DNA of 64,000 nucleotides from an uncultured Faecalibacterium sp. GTDB taxonomy: Bacteria > Bacillota > Clostridia > Oscillospirales > Ruminococcaceae. The position numbers and the translations under genes are program-made. The notes beneath the pieces are model-generated. The model saw only the letters and a program-made list of their open reading frames with translations, was not told the DNA's origin and did not search any database. Every line of letters begins with the position of its first letter. Position 1 is the stretch's first letter. Positions 33,721-42,389 of the stretch are shown here, in pieces. The stretch is taken from assembly GCA_934524985.1 (NCBI GenBank), contig CAKSYT010000005.1, positions 62,001-126,000 on the forward strand, in the 5' to 3' direction.

Positions 33721-34690
33721 TCGTTACCAGCGCGAGATCCATTATCTGCGCCTGTCGGTGACCGACCTGTGCAACCTGCGCTGCCGCTACTGTATGCCGG
33801 ACGGTGTGGAAAAGCTGGAGCGGGAAGCCGTGCTGACCTACGAGGAATTTCTGCGCCTGGCCGCGCTGTTTGCCCAGTGCGGCATCGACACCGTGCGGGT
33901 GACCGGCGGCGAGCCGCTGGTGCGCAAGAACGTGGCGCAGCTGGTGGCAGGGCTTAAAGAGACCCCCGGCATCCGCCGGGTCACCCTGACCACTAACGCA
34001 GTGCTGCTGGCAGAGCAGCTGCCCGCTTTGCTGGACGCCGGGCTGGACAGCATGAACATCAGTCTGGACACCCTGCGCCCGGAGGTGTTCCGGCAGATCA
34101 CCGCCCGGGACGATTTTGCCGCCGTGCAGGCGGGCTTGCAGGCGGCGCTGGAAAGCGGCCTGCCGGTCAAGCTGAACTGTGTGCCGCAGGCGGGCGTCAA
34201 CGAGGGCGAACTGGAAGCGCTCGCCGCGCTGGCAAAGGATAGCGCCCTGCAGGTGCGGTTCATTGAGATGATGCCCATCGGCTACGGCGCGGCCATGCCC
34301 TGCATCTCCGGCCCGGAGCTGCGGGCGCGGTTTGCCCGGCGCTGGCCGGAACTTGCGCCCCTTTCCCCCGCGCAGGAGCACGCCTTGGGCGACGGCCCGG
34401 CGGTGTACTACACCGTGCCGGGCTGGCAGGGCAGCATTGGCTTTATTGCAGCGGTGCACGGCAAGTTCTGCGCTTCGTGCAACCGGGTGCGGCTGACCAG
34501 TCAGGGCTTTTTGCGTCCCTGCCTTGCCAGCGAGACCGGGTGCGACCTGCGCGCACTGCTGCGCAGCGGCGCAGACGATGCGCAGCTGCTGGCCGCTATC
34601 CGGGAGACTATCTGGGCAAAGCCCCGGGAACACCATTTTAACGACAGTTCCATGCCCGCGACCCGCGGGATGTATCGCATTGGAGGATAA
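33713..34690 (+). CDS. moaA: GTP 3',8-cyclase (radical SAM)
   Basis: A 325-residue radical SAM enzyme that starts molybdopterin synthesis from GTP. The N-terminal cluster is C20-x3-C24-x2-C27 ([14 protein letters not shown]). The second cluster, which binds GTP, is at [18 protein letters not shown]. The protein ends in the conserved Gly-Gly (YRIGG) required for activity in known MoaA. It overlaps moaC. Confidence 0.96.
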   Translation: MFDRYQREIHYLRLSVTDLCNLRCRYCMPDGVEKLEREAVLTYEEFLRLAALFAQCGIDTVRVTGGEPLVRKNVAQLVAGLKETPGIRRVTLTTNAVLLAEQLPALLDAGLDSMNISLDTLRPEVFRQITARDDFAAVQAGLQAALESGLPVKLNCVPQAGVNEGELEALAALAKDSALQVRFIEMMPIGYGAAMPCISGPELRARFARRWPELAPLSPAQEHALGDGPAVYYTVPGWQGSIGFIAAVHGKFCASCNRVRLTSQGFLRPCLASETGCDLRALLRSGADDAQLLAAIRETIWAKPREHHFNDSSMPATRGMYRIGG

Positions 34691-34696
34691 ATAACT

Positions 34697-35629
34697 ATGG
34701 GTAAGCTTCTGGCAATTTGCACCAGCCCCAAGCGGGGCACCGTAAAAACTGAGGTACCCAGCGCCGTCCTGACCCCGGAATGGGGCATCGTGGAGGACGC
34801 CCACGGCGGCAGCTGGCACCGTCAGGTCAGTATGCTCAGCGCCGAAAAGATCGAGGCCTTCCGTAAAAAGCTCTGGGTGGACTACGGTGCCTTCGGCGAA
34901 AATCTGGTCATCGAGGGCTTCGATTTCCGCAGCCTGCCGGTGACCAGCCGGTTCGCCATCGGGGACGTGGTGCTGGAAATGACCCAGATCGGCAAAGAGT
35001 GCCACAATGATTGCGTCATCAAGCAGCAGACCGGCGAGTGCATCATGCCCCACGAGGGTGTGTTCGCCCGGGTGCTCACCGGCGGCGAGATCCATGTGGG
35101 GGACGAGGTGACCTTGCTGCCCGCACTGGAAAACCCGCCCCTGCGCGCTGCCGTCATCACCCTTTCGGATAAGGGCAGCCGCGGCGAGCGGGAGGATAAA
35201 AGCGGCCCGCTGATCGCCGAAATGCTCACCGCCGCAGGCTATGTGGTGGAGGAGACCATGATCCTGCCGGACGAAGCCAAGGCGCTGAAAGCGCAACTCA
35301 TCCGCATGGCAGACGGCCGTCAGGTGAACCTTGTGCTCACCACCGGCGGCACCGGCTTCTCCCCCCGGGATATCACCCCGGAAGCTACCTGCGCCGTTGC
35401 CGACCGCAACGCCCCCGGCATTGCCGAAGCCATGCGCTACCACAGCCTGAGCATCACTCCGCGCGGGATGCTGAGCCGTGGTGTCAGTGTGCTGCGCGGC
35501 AAGACCCTGATCGTCAATCTGCCGGGCAGCCCCAAGGCGGTGCAGGAGAATCTGGAGTACATCCTGCCCAGTTTGGAGCACGGGGTACGCATCGCCGCGG
35601 GTCTGGACGGCGAGTGCGCCCGCAAGTAA
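34697..35629 (+). CDS. MOSC domain fused to MogA-type molybdopterin adenylyltransferase
   Basis: A 310-residue two-domain protein. Residues 1-145 form a MOSC domain (WGIVEDAHGGSWHRQVSML, FGENLVIEG, GKECHNDC with the conserved Cys region). Residues 150-310 are a MogA/MoaB domain (AAVITLSDKGSRGEREDKSG, LVLTTGGTGFSPRDITPEAT, LPGSPKAV). MogA adenylylates molybdopterin before MoeA inserts metal; MOSC domains bind sulfurated or finished cofactor. The fusion puts two cofactor-handling steps in one chain. It sits between moaA and modA. Confidence 0.9.
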   Translation: MGKLLAICTSPKRGTVKTEVPSAVLTPEWGIVEDAHGGSWHRQVSMLSAEKIEAFRKKLWVDYGAFGENLVIEGFDFRSLPVTSRFAIGDVVLEMTQIGKECHNDCVIKQQTGECIMPHEGVFARVLTGGEIHVGDEVTLLPALENPPLRAAVITLSDKGSRGEREDKSGPLIAEMLTAAGYVVEETMILPDEAKALKAQLIRMADGRQVNLVLTTGGTGFSPRDITPEATCAVADRNAPGIAEAMRYHSLSITPRGMLSRGVSVLRGKTLIVNLPGSPKAVQENLEYILPSLEHGVRIAAGLDGECARK

Positions 35630-35703
35630 GGTTTCTCGCCCTGTTTTTCCTTTACGGGGCGTAGAAATAGAATATTTTTTACTTGAAGTAAGGAGAAACA
35701 GAT

Positions 35704-36588
35704 ATGAACGACCATCGCATTTCCCGTCGGAGTTTTCTGGCTGCAGCCGGTATGGCAGGTGCAGCCGCTGCCCTCACCGCCTGCGGCGGTGCTGCTTCCA
35801 GCGCAGCATCGTCCGTGGCTTCCTCTGCCGCCGCTTCCTCGGAAGCAGCCCAGAGCGTGGAGCTGATCGTGTTTGCCGCCGCCTCCCTCACCGAGACGCT
35901 GAACGCTCTCGGCGAAAGCTACACGGCAGAGCACCCGGAGGTGACCTTCCGCTTTAACTTCGACTCCTCCGGCACCCTCAAGACCCAGCTCCAGGAGGGC
36001 GCGGATTGCGATCTGTTCATCTCTGCCGGTCAGAAGCAGATGAACCAGCTGGACATCACCGCTTCTGCCGATGTGAACAAGGACGGGCTGGACTTTGTGG
36101 ATGCCGACAGCCGCGTGAATCTGCTGGAAAACAAGGTGGTGCTCTGCGTGCCGGAGGGCAGCGACAAGGGCATTGACAGCTTTGACGCACTGGCCGAGCA
36201 CCTGAAGGCACAGGATATCCTGTTCTGCATGGGCAACAGCGATGTGCCCGTGGGACAGTACACCCAGAAGATCCTTGCCTACTACCAGCTGGACGAGGCT
36301 GCACTGGCTGCTGCGGGCGTGATCACCTACGGCTCCAACGTCAAGGAGGTGACCACGCAGGTCACCGAGGGCAGCGTGGATGCCGGTGTCGTTTACTGCA
36401 CCGATGCGTACAGCGCCGGTCTGACCCCTGTGGACGAGGCCACCAAGGAGATGTGCGGTCAGGTCATCTACCCCGCCGCCGTACTGAAGGCCGCCCCCAA
36501 CGCCGAGGCTGCCAAGGAGTTTTTGGCCTACTTACAGACCGACAAGGCCATGACCGTATTTGAGGGCGTGGGCTTCAGCGCCGTATAA
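35704..36588 (+). CDS. modA: molybdate ABC transporter substrate-binding lipoprotein
   Basis: A 294-residue exported oxyanion-binding protein. It has a twin-arginine motif (SRRSFLAAAG), a lipobox LTAC and a Ser/Ala linker. The ModA fold follows: LIVFAAASLTETLNALGESY, FNFDSSGTLKTQLQEGADCD and NSDVPVGQYTQKIL. It binds molybdate or tungstate; the sequence does not decide which. It is followed by modB and modC and directly serves the cofactor genes upstream. Confidence 0.92.
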   Translation: MNDHRISRRSFLAAAGMAGAAAALTACGGAASSAASSVASSAAASSEAAQSVELIVFAAASLTETLNALGESYTAEHPEVTFRFNFDSSGTLKTQLQEGADCDLFISAGQKQMNQLDITASADVNKDGLDFVDADSRVNLLENKVVLCVPEGSDKGIDSFDALAEHLKAQDILFCMGNSDVPVGQYTQKILAYYQLDEAALAAAGVITYGSNVKEVTTQVTEGSVDAGVVYCTDAYSAGLTPVDEATKEMCGQVIYPAAVLKAAPNAEAAKEFLAYLQTDKAMTVFEGVGFSAV

Positions 36589-36598
36589 AGGAGCAGGC

Positions 36599-37270
36599 AT
36601 GGACTGGTATCCGTTGTGGAACAGCCTGCGCATTGCTTTGATCAGCTGCGCGGCGGTGTTCTTTCTTGGCATTTTTACGGCCTATTATATTGCCCGTCTG
36701 CCCCGGGTGGTCAAGGGTGTGCTGGACGTGCTGCTCACCCTGCCCATGGTGCTGCCGCCCACGGTGGTGGGCTACTTTCTGCTGCTGCTCTTCGGCGCAA
36801 AGCGGCCGCTGGGCATCTTTTTCATGCAGCAGTTCGGGGTAAAACTGGTCATGAACTGGTACAGCGCCATTTTTGCCTCCATCGTGGTGGCTTTTCCGCT
36901 GATGTACCGCACCGCGCGCGGCGCGTTTGAAAGCTTTGACGAAACGCTGGCGTGGTCGGCGCAGACGCTGGGACAGTCCGATACATGGATTTTCTGGCGG
37001 GTGCGAATGCCCGCCTGCCGTCAGGGCATTCTGGCGGGCACGGTGCTGGCCTTTGCCCGGGCACTGGGCGAATACGGCGCTACCAGCATGGTCGCGGGCT
37101 ACACCCCCGGCAAGACCGCCACCATTGCCACCACGGTCTACCAGCTCTGGCGCACCAACGATGAAATGGGTGCCATGCGGTGGGTGCTGGTGGATATCGC
37201 CATTTCGGCGGTGGTTCTGCTGGCGGTGAACCTGCTGGAGAAAAAACAGAAAGCGGGTGGCCGCAAATGA
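36599..37270 (+). CDS. modB: molybdate ABC transporter permease
   Basis: A 223-residue membrane protein starting MDWYPLWNSLRIALISC. It has about five helices, the MVLPPTVVGYFLLLLFG motif of ModB proteins and the cytoplasmic EAA-type loop (SAQTLGQSDTWIFWRVRMP). FARALGEYGATSMVAGYTPG is the family's signature near the C-terminus. The start follows aaaggagc 10 nt after modA, and the stop overlaps modC (ATGA). Confidence 0.95.
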   Translation: MDWYPLWNSLRIALISCAAVFFLGIFTAYYIARLPRVVKGVLDVLLTLPMVLPPTVVGYFLLLLFGAKRPLGIFFMQQFGVKLVMNWYSAIFASIVVAFPLMYRTARGAFESFDETLAWSAQTLGQSDTWIFWRVRMPACRQGILAGTVLAFARALGEYGATSMVAGYTPGKTATIATTVYQLWRTNDEMGAMRWVLVDIAISAVVLLAVNLLEKKQKAGGRK

Positions 37271-38316
37271 GCCTTGAAGTCAACATTGAAAAAAAGCTGG
37301 ACGGCTTCACCCTGCGGGCTGCTTTTACTGCGGGCAACACCTCCACCGCCCTGCTGGGCGCTTCCGGCTGCGGCAAAAGCATGACATTGCGGTGCATCGC
37401 GGGCATCGTAAAGCCGGACCGCGGACGCATCGTGCTGGACGGGCGGGTGCTGTTCGACAGCGTCCAGCACATCGACCTGCCGCCGCAGCAGCGGGGCGTG
37501 GGGCTGCTGTTCCAGAACTACGCTCTGTTTCCCAACATGACCGTGGAACAGAATGTCCTTTGCGGCCTGAAGGCGGAAAAAGACCCCGCCGCCCGCCGCG
37601 CCGCCTGCGCCGAAATGCTGCGTGCCATGCGGCTGGAACCGCTTGCCAAGCGCTATCCCGCCCAGCTTTCCGGCGGGCAGCAGCAGCGTGCCGCGCTGGC
37701 ACGCATTCTGGTGGGCAAGCCCCGCATCCTGATGCTGGACGAGCCCTTCAGTGCGCTGGACAGCTACCTGCGGGAAGAGGTCGAGGGCGAGGTGGGCAGC
37801 CTGCTGGCAAACTTTGCGGGCACCGCCCTGCTGGTGACCCACAACCGGGACGAGGCCTACCGCCTGTGCAAAGAGATGATCGTTTTGAACGAGGGACAGG
37901 TGCTGCGCACCGGCAGCACCAAGGCCGTTTTTGCCGACCCGCAGAGCGTTGCCGCCGCGCGGCTGACCGGCTGCAAGAACATTCTGCCCTGCACCCCGCT
38001 GGACAGCCACACCGTCCGGCTGGACGGCTGGGACACCACCCTGCGGCTGGCGCTGCCCGTCCCGGCAGGCTGCACCGCTGTGGGCATCCGTGCCCACGAC
38101 TTTACGCCCTGCGCCGCCGATGCACCCAACGCCATCCCGGTAAAGGCCGTTTCCACCAGCGAGAACCCCTTTGACTGGAACCTCATCTGCACTCCGCCGG
38201 AGGGCACGGCGCAGCTGTGGTGGAAGGTAAGCAAAAAAAGCCTTTCCTCGGCAGCGCCCGCCGCGCCGCAGTACCTGTGTGCCGTGCCGGAAAGCATTAT
38301 GCCGCTGAAAGGCTGA
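37267..38316 (+). CDS. modC: molybdate ABC transporter ATP-binding protein
   Basis: A 349-residue ATPase. Walker A is GASGCGKS (about 36-43), the signature is LSGGQQQR and Walker B is ILMLDEPFSALD. After residue 230 there is an extra C-terminal region that may be a divergent oxyanion-sensing (TOBE-like) domain. The ATG overlaps the modB stop by four nucleotides; the longer upstream frame is rejected. It is the last gene of the molybdopterin/AOR block. Confidence 0.93.
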   Translation: MSLEVNIEKKLDGFTLRAAFTAGNTSTALLGASGCGKSMTLRCIAGIVKPDRGRIVLDGRVLFDSVQHIDLPPQQRGVGLLFQNYALFPNMTVEQNVLCGLKAEKDPAARRAACAEMLRAMRLEPLAKRYPAQLSGGQQQRAALARILVGKPRILMLDEPFSALDSYLREEVEGEVGSLLANFAGTALLVTHNRDEAYRLCKEMIVLNEGQVLRTGSTKAVFADPQSVAAARLTGCKNILPCTPLDSHTVRLDGWDTTLRLALPVPAGCTAVGIRAHDFTPCAADAPNAIPVKAVSTSENPFDWNLICTPPEGTAQLWWKVSKKSLSSAAPAAPQYLCAVPESIMPLKG

Positions 38317-38321
38317 AAAAA

Positions 38322-38421
38322 CGAATGGCCTCCGCTATGCTCTGGCCATGTTTAGCGGAAGAATTATTTATAATTTTGGGATAGCGGAGCGCCCGCAGGC
38401 GCTCCGCTATCCCATTTTCAC
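38322..38421 (-). repeat. covarying two-hairpin repeat, copy C
   Basis: Read on the minus strand: GTGAAAA, then a 16-bp hairpin (arms GGGATAGCGGAGCGCC and complement, plus-strand 38378-38413), then an A/T-rich linker AATTATAAATAATTCTTCCGCT. A second hairpin follows with stem ATGGCC/GGCCAT and loop AGAGC-N3-GCGGA. The same architecture occurs at 50890 and 63513. It lies just past the modC stop. Confidence 0.75.
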
Positions 38422-38438
38422 GGGGAACTTCCCCACAC

Positions 38439-38480
38439 GCAAAGCAGCCGCTGCACAGTAAGATGCAGCGGCTGCTTTGC
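38439..38480. terminator. hairpin between converging operons
   Basis: Perfect 17-bp arms GCAAAGCAGCCGCTGCA and complement around an 8-nt loop, between modC and the minus-strand DUF1667 gene. The U-runs are short. Confidence 0.7.
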
Positions 38481-38504
38481 TTATTTGTGTAAAAAGGGGA
38501 GTGC

Positions 38505-38852
38505 TTATGCCATATCGCGGCAGGTCACGATGTCAGCCCCGGTGCCGCAGACGTTGGTCAGCACCACATCACCCACATGGATGGGCGCATGCAGTACCAC
38601 GCTGTCCAGCGCGGCGACCACCTCAGCCATCTGTCCCTTGGGCACGGGCTTGGAGGTCTTGACCGGGCAGCGGGAGTGCAGGCAGCCCTCGGCGCGCACG
38701 GTGCTGGTAATGATGCGGGTGGGGTGGGTCAGCTCTTCCTTGCCGTAGGCGATGCCGTTGGGGCAGCCGTTGCCGGTCACCTTGTAGTCGTTGGCCTCAT
38801 CCACCTGCAGATGGCAGCCCTGAGGGCAGCAGGTGCAAATTACTTCTTTCAT
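38505..38852 (-). CDS. DUF1667 protein, partner of the glycerol-3-phosphate oxidoreductases
   Basis: A small Cys-rich protein (115 residues) starting MKEVICTCCPQGCHLQVDE. It has three Cys groups: CTCCPQGC, GCPNG and GCLHSRCPVK. These could bind an Fe-S cluster. It matches DUF1667, commonly third in clostridial operons behind two FAD proteins. The ATG at 38852 has ggagg nine nucleotides upstream. A start at 38861 is possible and overlaps the previous stop, but places the ribosome site too close. An electron-transfer role is inferred. Confidence 0.85.
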   Translation of the reverse strand: MKEVICTCCPQGCHLQVDEANDYKVTGNGCPNGIAYGKEELTHPTRIITSTVRAEGCLHSRCPVKTSKPVPKGQMAEVVAALDSVVLHAPIHVGDVVLTNVCGTGADIVTCRDMA

Positions 38853-38857
38853 ATCGC

Positions 38858-40111
38858 TCATGCCTCCTCGATCTCAATGGTCACTTCATCCACGGGGGCT
38901 CTGTCCAGCAGCACTCTGGGCAGGGCAATGTGCTCCATCTCGCCGGGGGCAAGGCGGTCGCGCTTGAAGCGTGCGATCACCGTGTCACCGCTCTTGACAA
39001 GGATGGTGCTCTTGCCGCAGATGCGGCGGACGCGGAAGGACACGTTGGTGCTCTTTTCCACGCCTTCCAGACGGATGCGCTGCGGCAGGGTGTAGCCAAG
39101 GTCTGCGCCGGGCTTCACGGTCAGCACACGCCCCTCGGCCACGGGGCCATTTTGGATATAGTTGGCAGCCGCTGCACCGGCCAGCTCGCTCTCGCCGGAA
39201 ACAAAGTCCACCAGATCGTGCACCTGCACCACGTTGCCGCAGGCAAACACGCCGGGAATGCTGGTCTCCATGTTCTCGTACACGATAGCACCCTTGGTGC
39301 GGGGGTCCATCTCGATACCGGCCTGCTTGGTCAGCTCGTTTTCGGGGATCAGGCCCACGCTCAGCAGAATGGTGTCTACGTCAAACTCCATCTCGGTGCC
39401 GGGGATGGGCTTGCGGTCGGGGCCGATCTCGGCCACGATGGCCTTTTCTACGCGGTCCTTGCCCTGAATATCCACGATGGTGTGGGAGAGGTACAGGGGA
39501 ATATCAAAGTCGTTCAGGCACTGCACGATGTTGCGGGTCAGGCCGCCGGAGTAGGGCATCACCTCTACGCAGGCCAGCACCTTTGCGCCCTCAAGGGTCA
39601 TGCGGCGCGCCATGATCAGGCCGATATCGCCGCTGCCGAGGATCAGCACCCGCTTGCCCACCAGATAGCCTTCCATGTTCACATAGCGCTGTGCTGCACC
39701 GGCGGTGTACACACCGGCAGGGCGGGTGCCCGGGGTACCAATGGCACCGCGGGTGCGCTCGCGGCAGCCCATGCCCAGCACGATGCTCTTGGCTTCGATG
39801 ATCTGGTAGCCGTACTCTTTGGAGACGCAGTGCACCTTTTTGTCCGGGGTCACTTCCAGCACCATGGTGTCCAGCTGCACCTTTACGCCGGTGTCCTTGA
39901 GCATCTCAATAAAGCGTCCGGCGTACTCCGGGCCGGTGAGCTGCTCGCCAAAGCGGTGCAGACCAAAGCCGTTGTGGATGCACTGGTTCAGAATGCCGCC
40001 CAGCTCCTTGTCACGCTCCAGAATGAGGATGTCGCGCAGACCGCTTTCCCATGCCTTGCAGGCAGCAGCAAGGCCCGCAGGGCCGCCGCCGATAATGACC
40101 AGATCAACCAT
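38858..40111 (-). CDS. FAD/NAD(P)-dependent oxidoreductase, HcnB/GlpB-like
   Basis: A 417-residue pyridine-nucleotide-disulfide-type flavoprotein. The FAD-binding start is VIIGGGPAGLAAACKAWESG, the second dinucleotide site is VLILGSGDIGLIMARRM, and the later FACGNVVQVHDLVD segment completes the fold. No redox-active CxxC is visible. It overlaps the GlpA-like gene by eight nucleotides and the DUF1667 gene follows. Together they form the anaerobic glycerol-3-phosphate oxidising set seen in clostridia. Its exact redox partner is not known. Confidence 0.88.
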   Translation of the reverse strand: MVDLVIIGGGPAGLAAACKAWESGLRDILILERDKELGGILNQCIHNGFGLHRFGEQLTGPEYAGRFIEMLKDTGVKVQLDTMVLEVTPDKKVHCVSKEYGYQIIEAKSIVLGMGCRERTRGAIGTPGTRPAGVYTAGAAQRYVNMEGYLVGKRVLILGSGDIGLIMARRMTLEGAKVLACVEVMPYSGGLTRNIVQCLNDFDIPLYLSHTIVDIQGKDRVEKAIVAEIGPDRKPIPGTEMEFDVDTILLSVGLIPENELTKQAGIEMDPRTKGAIVYENMETSIPGVFACGNVVQVHDLVDFVSGESELAGAAAANYIQNGPVAEGRVLTVKPGADLGYTLPQRIRLEGVEKSTNVSFRVRRICGKSTILVKSGDTVIARFKRDRLAPGEMEHIALPRVLLDRAPVDEVTIEIEEA

Positions 40112-41549
40112 TGCTCTTTCCTCCTACCTTCGTTTCGCTGACCAGAACGTTCGAGCCGTTCTTGTCCTGCAGAATGTCCAGGGGGCTCATGCCCAGCTCA
40201 CGGCTGATAAGCTCCAGCACGCGGGGGCCGCAGAAGCCGCCCTGACAGCGGCCCATGCCTGCACCGGCGCGGCGCTTGACGCCGTCGATGGTGTTGGCGG
40301 GCACCTCGCTGTGGAGGGCTGCTAAGATCTCGCCCTCGGTGATGGTCTCGCAGCGGCAGATGACCCGGCCGTAGGCGGGCTGCTCCTTGACCAGCGCTGC
40401 CTTTTCCTCTGCGGAAAGCTCCTTGAAGCGGATGTGGCGGCGGCCGTCCTTGTAGTCGGCCTTTTCCGCGCCCAGAACGCCGCGCTGCTGCAGGATGGCA
40501 ACGGCCTCCTCAGCAACGGCCGGGGCAGCGGACAGGCCGGGGCTCTTCATACCGGCCAAGTCGATCCAGCCGGGAGCTTCCGGCTCTTCGCCAATGATAA
40601 AGTCGTCCACGTCCAGATTGGCGCGCACGCCCGCAAAGCTGCGGATAGACTCGCCAAAGTTGATGCTGGGCACGCTGCGCTGGGCAGTGGTCTTGACAAA
40701 TTCCAGACCGCTGCTGGTGCAGGAGGTGTCGTTGCCCTCCACCGGCTCCGCGTTGGGGCCGACGATCAGGTTGCCGTGCACGGTGGGGGCTACCAGCACG
40801 CCCTTGCCCAGCTCGTTGGGGCACTGGAAGATGACGTGGCTCACGCGGGTGCCCTCGCTCTTGTCCAGCAGATAGTACTCGCCCCGAGTGGGGATGATGC
40901 GGAAGTTGGCGGGCTCCACCATGGAGTGCACCTTGTCCGCCCAGATACCGGCGGCGTTGATGACGCAGCGGGTCTCTACCGTGCCGCCGGGCACGGTCAG
41001 GCGGTAGCCGCCCTCGATGAATTCGGCATCGGTCACCTTGCAGCTGCGGCGCAGCTCTACGCCGTTGCGCACCGCCACCTCGGTCATGGCCAGTGCGTAC
41101 TCCCACGGGTTCACGATGGCGGCGCTGGGTGCCCACAGTGCGCCGCAGACCTTCTCAGAAAGGTTCGGCTCCATGGCAAGGGTCTCTTCCCGGGAAAGGA
41201 TCTTCATATCGGGCACGCCGTTGGCGGTGCCGTTCTCAAACAGATGCTGCAGGTGGGGCAGCTCCTTTTCGTCCAGTGCCAGCACCAGAGAACCGCACTG
41301 CTTGTAGGAGACATCCAGCTTTGCGCAGATCTCTTTAGCCAGCGCCACGCCGCGCACATTCAGCCGTGCCATGCGGGTGCCGGGGGCGGGGTCGTAGCCT
41401 GCGTGGAGAATGGCGCTGTTGGCTTTGGTGGTGCAGTCTGCCACATCGTTCTCGGCCTCAAGGATGACCACCTTGTTGTCGTAGCGCGACAGTGCGTAGG
41501 CGGCAGCGGCACCGATGACACCACAGCCGATGATTGCTACATCATACAT
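40104..41549 (-). CDS. glpA: GlpA-like FAD-dependent glycerol-3-phosphate dehydrogenase
   Basis: A 481-residue protein starting MYDVAIIGCGVIGAAAAYAL, a DAO-type FAD domain. The C-terminal BFD-like [2Fe-2S] domain has VICRCETITEGEI and GMGRCQGGFCGPRVLE, giving four cysteines. It would oxidise glycerol 3-phosphate to dihydroxyacetone phosphate, in keeping with the glpP gene upstream. The start at 41549 has aggaggaaaag; the longer frame would begin inside the leader. A promoter and a conditional terminator precede it. Confidence 0.87.
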   Translation of the reverse strand: MYDVAIIGCGVIGAAAAYALSRYDNKVVILEAENDVADCTTKANSAILHAGYDPAPGTRMARLNVRGVALAKEICAKLDVSYKQCGSLVLALDEKELPHLQHLFENGTANGVPDMKILSREETLAMEPNLSEKVCGALWAPSAAIVNPWEYALAMTEVAVRNGVELRRSCKVTDAEFIEGGYRLTVPGGTVETRCVINAAGIWADKVHSMVEPANFRIIPTRGEYYLLDKSEGTRVSHVIFQCPNELGKGVLVAPTVHGNLIVGPNAEPVEGNDTSCTSSGLEFVKTTAQRSVPSINFGESIRSFAGVRANLDVDDFIIGEEPEAPGWIDLAGMKSPGLSAAPAVAEEAVAILQQRGVLGAEKADYKDGRRHIRFKELSAEEKAALVKEQPAYGRVICRCETITEGEILAALHSEVPANTIDGVKRRAGAGMGRCQGGFCGPRVLELISRELGMSPLDILQDKNGSNVLVSETKVGGKSNG

Positions 41550-41612
41550 TGTTCTTTTCCTCCTGTCCGTTCTGCCTTGGCCCGTCGGGAGCCGGGCAGC
41601 TGTTGATGGTAC

Positions 41613-41660
41613 AAAAAAGAGCGAAACAAACAAAGGCAATTGCCCTTGTCCGTTTCGCTC
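41613..41660 (-). terminator. leader terminator, predicted GlpP antitermination target
   Basis: In the glpA leader, on the minus strand, the hairpin GAGCGAAAC...GTTTCGCTC with inner GGCAATTGCC is followed by six U. It lies between the promoter (41695-41723) and the start codon at 41549, so it must be overcome for expression. Adjacent glpP encodes the antiterminator known to act on such leaders. Confidence 0.8.
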
Positions 41661-41694
41661 ATATCTCTTGAAACAAACAGCACTTGTTAAGCTT

Positions 41695-41723
41695 ATGATA
41701 CCCTCTCTCTGCACAAAAAGCAA
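41695..41723 (-). promoter_or_regulatory. promoter of the glpA operon
   Basis: Minus-strand -35 TTGCTT (41718-41723), 17-nt spacer, -10 TATCAT (41695-41700). Confidence 0.7.
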
Positions 41724-41787
41724 GATGTTTTGCACTTTTTGTGAAACACTTACAAAAAACACCTACTGCTTTTGCGCAGAATGCGGG

Positions 41788-42354
41788 TCACATATCCCAC
41801 ACGGCCTGATTGGTGGTGGAAATGGCGGTGGCTCCGGCTTCCAGCGCAGCCAGTACGTCCTCCTTGTCCGCGATCAGACCGCCGGTCAGTACCGGCACCT
41901 TGGCCTTGGCGCAGACGCGGCGCAGGATCTTGGGCATAGCGCCGGGCAGCAGGTCCAGACAGTCCGGCAGGTTTGCGGGGATCTTGTCCAGACTTTCCAG
42001 CGCGATGGAGTCCAGCAAAAATACCCGCAGGATGGCGGCCAGCCCCAGCTCCTTGGCGCGGCGGATGAAGGACTGCCGGGTGGAGATGATGCCGTCCGCC
42101 TCGGTGGTATTGCGGATAAAGTCCACTGCTACCTCCTTGCCCGCCAGCCCGGCAATCAGGTCTACATGCACCACGGCAAAGCGCCCGGCTTCATGGATGC
42201 GGCGCACAATGGAGGAGATATTACAGATATCTCCATATAATACAAAGACCACCCGGATGTTCTCGTTGGTCAGCGCATTGCAAAGCCCTGCATCGTCCTT
42301 GACTGCCGCAATGACCGGCGTTTCCTGAATGGCATCCATCAGCTCCTGTTTCAT
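41788..42354 (-). CDS. glpP: glycerol-3-phosphate-responsive antiterminator
   Basis: A 188-residue GlpP protein with a TIM-barrel-like fold. Matching segments are VIAAVKDDAGLCNAL, VVHVDLIAGLAGKEVAVDFI, ADGIISTRQSFIRRAKELG and GAMPKILRRVC, ending VLTGGLIADKEDV. With glycerol 3-phosphate, GlpP binds leader RNA and prevents termination. The start MKQELMDA at 42354 follows caggaggaag. It is directly upstream of the glpA leader terminator and 35 nt downstream of the M20 hydrolase gene. Confidence 0.93.
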   Translation of the reverse strand: MKQELMDAIQETPVIAAVKDDAGLCNALTNENIRVVFVLYGDICNISSIVRRIHEAGRFAVVHVDLIAGLAGKEVAVDFIRNTTEADGIISTRQSFIRRAKELGLAAILRVFLLDSIALESLDKIPANLPDCLDLLPGAMPKILRRVCAKAKVPVLTGGLIADKEDVLAALEAGATAISTTNQAVWDM

Positions 42355-42389
42355 GCTCTTCCTCCTGCCCGGCGTTCTGTGGGGCAATT

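Noticed and set aside
33416..35581. 721-codon minus-strand frame opposite moaC, moaA and the MOSC-MogA gene
   Set aside because: Antisense shadow of three overlapping or closely spaced, well-recognised genes.
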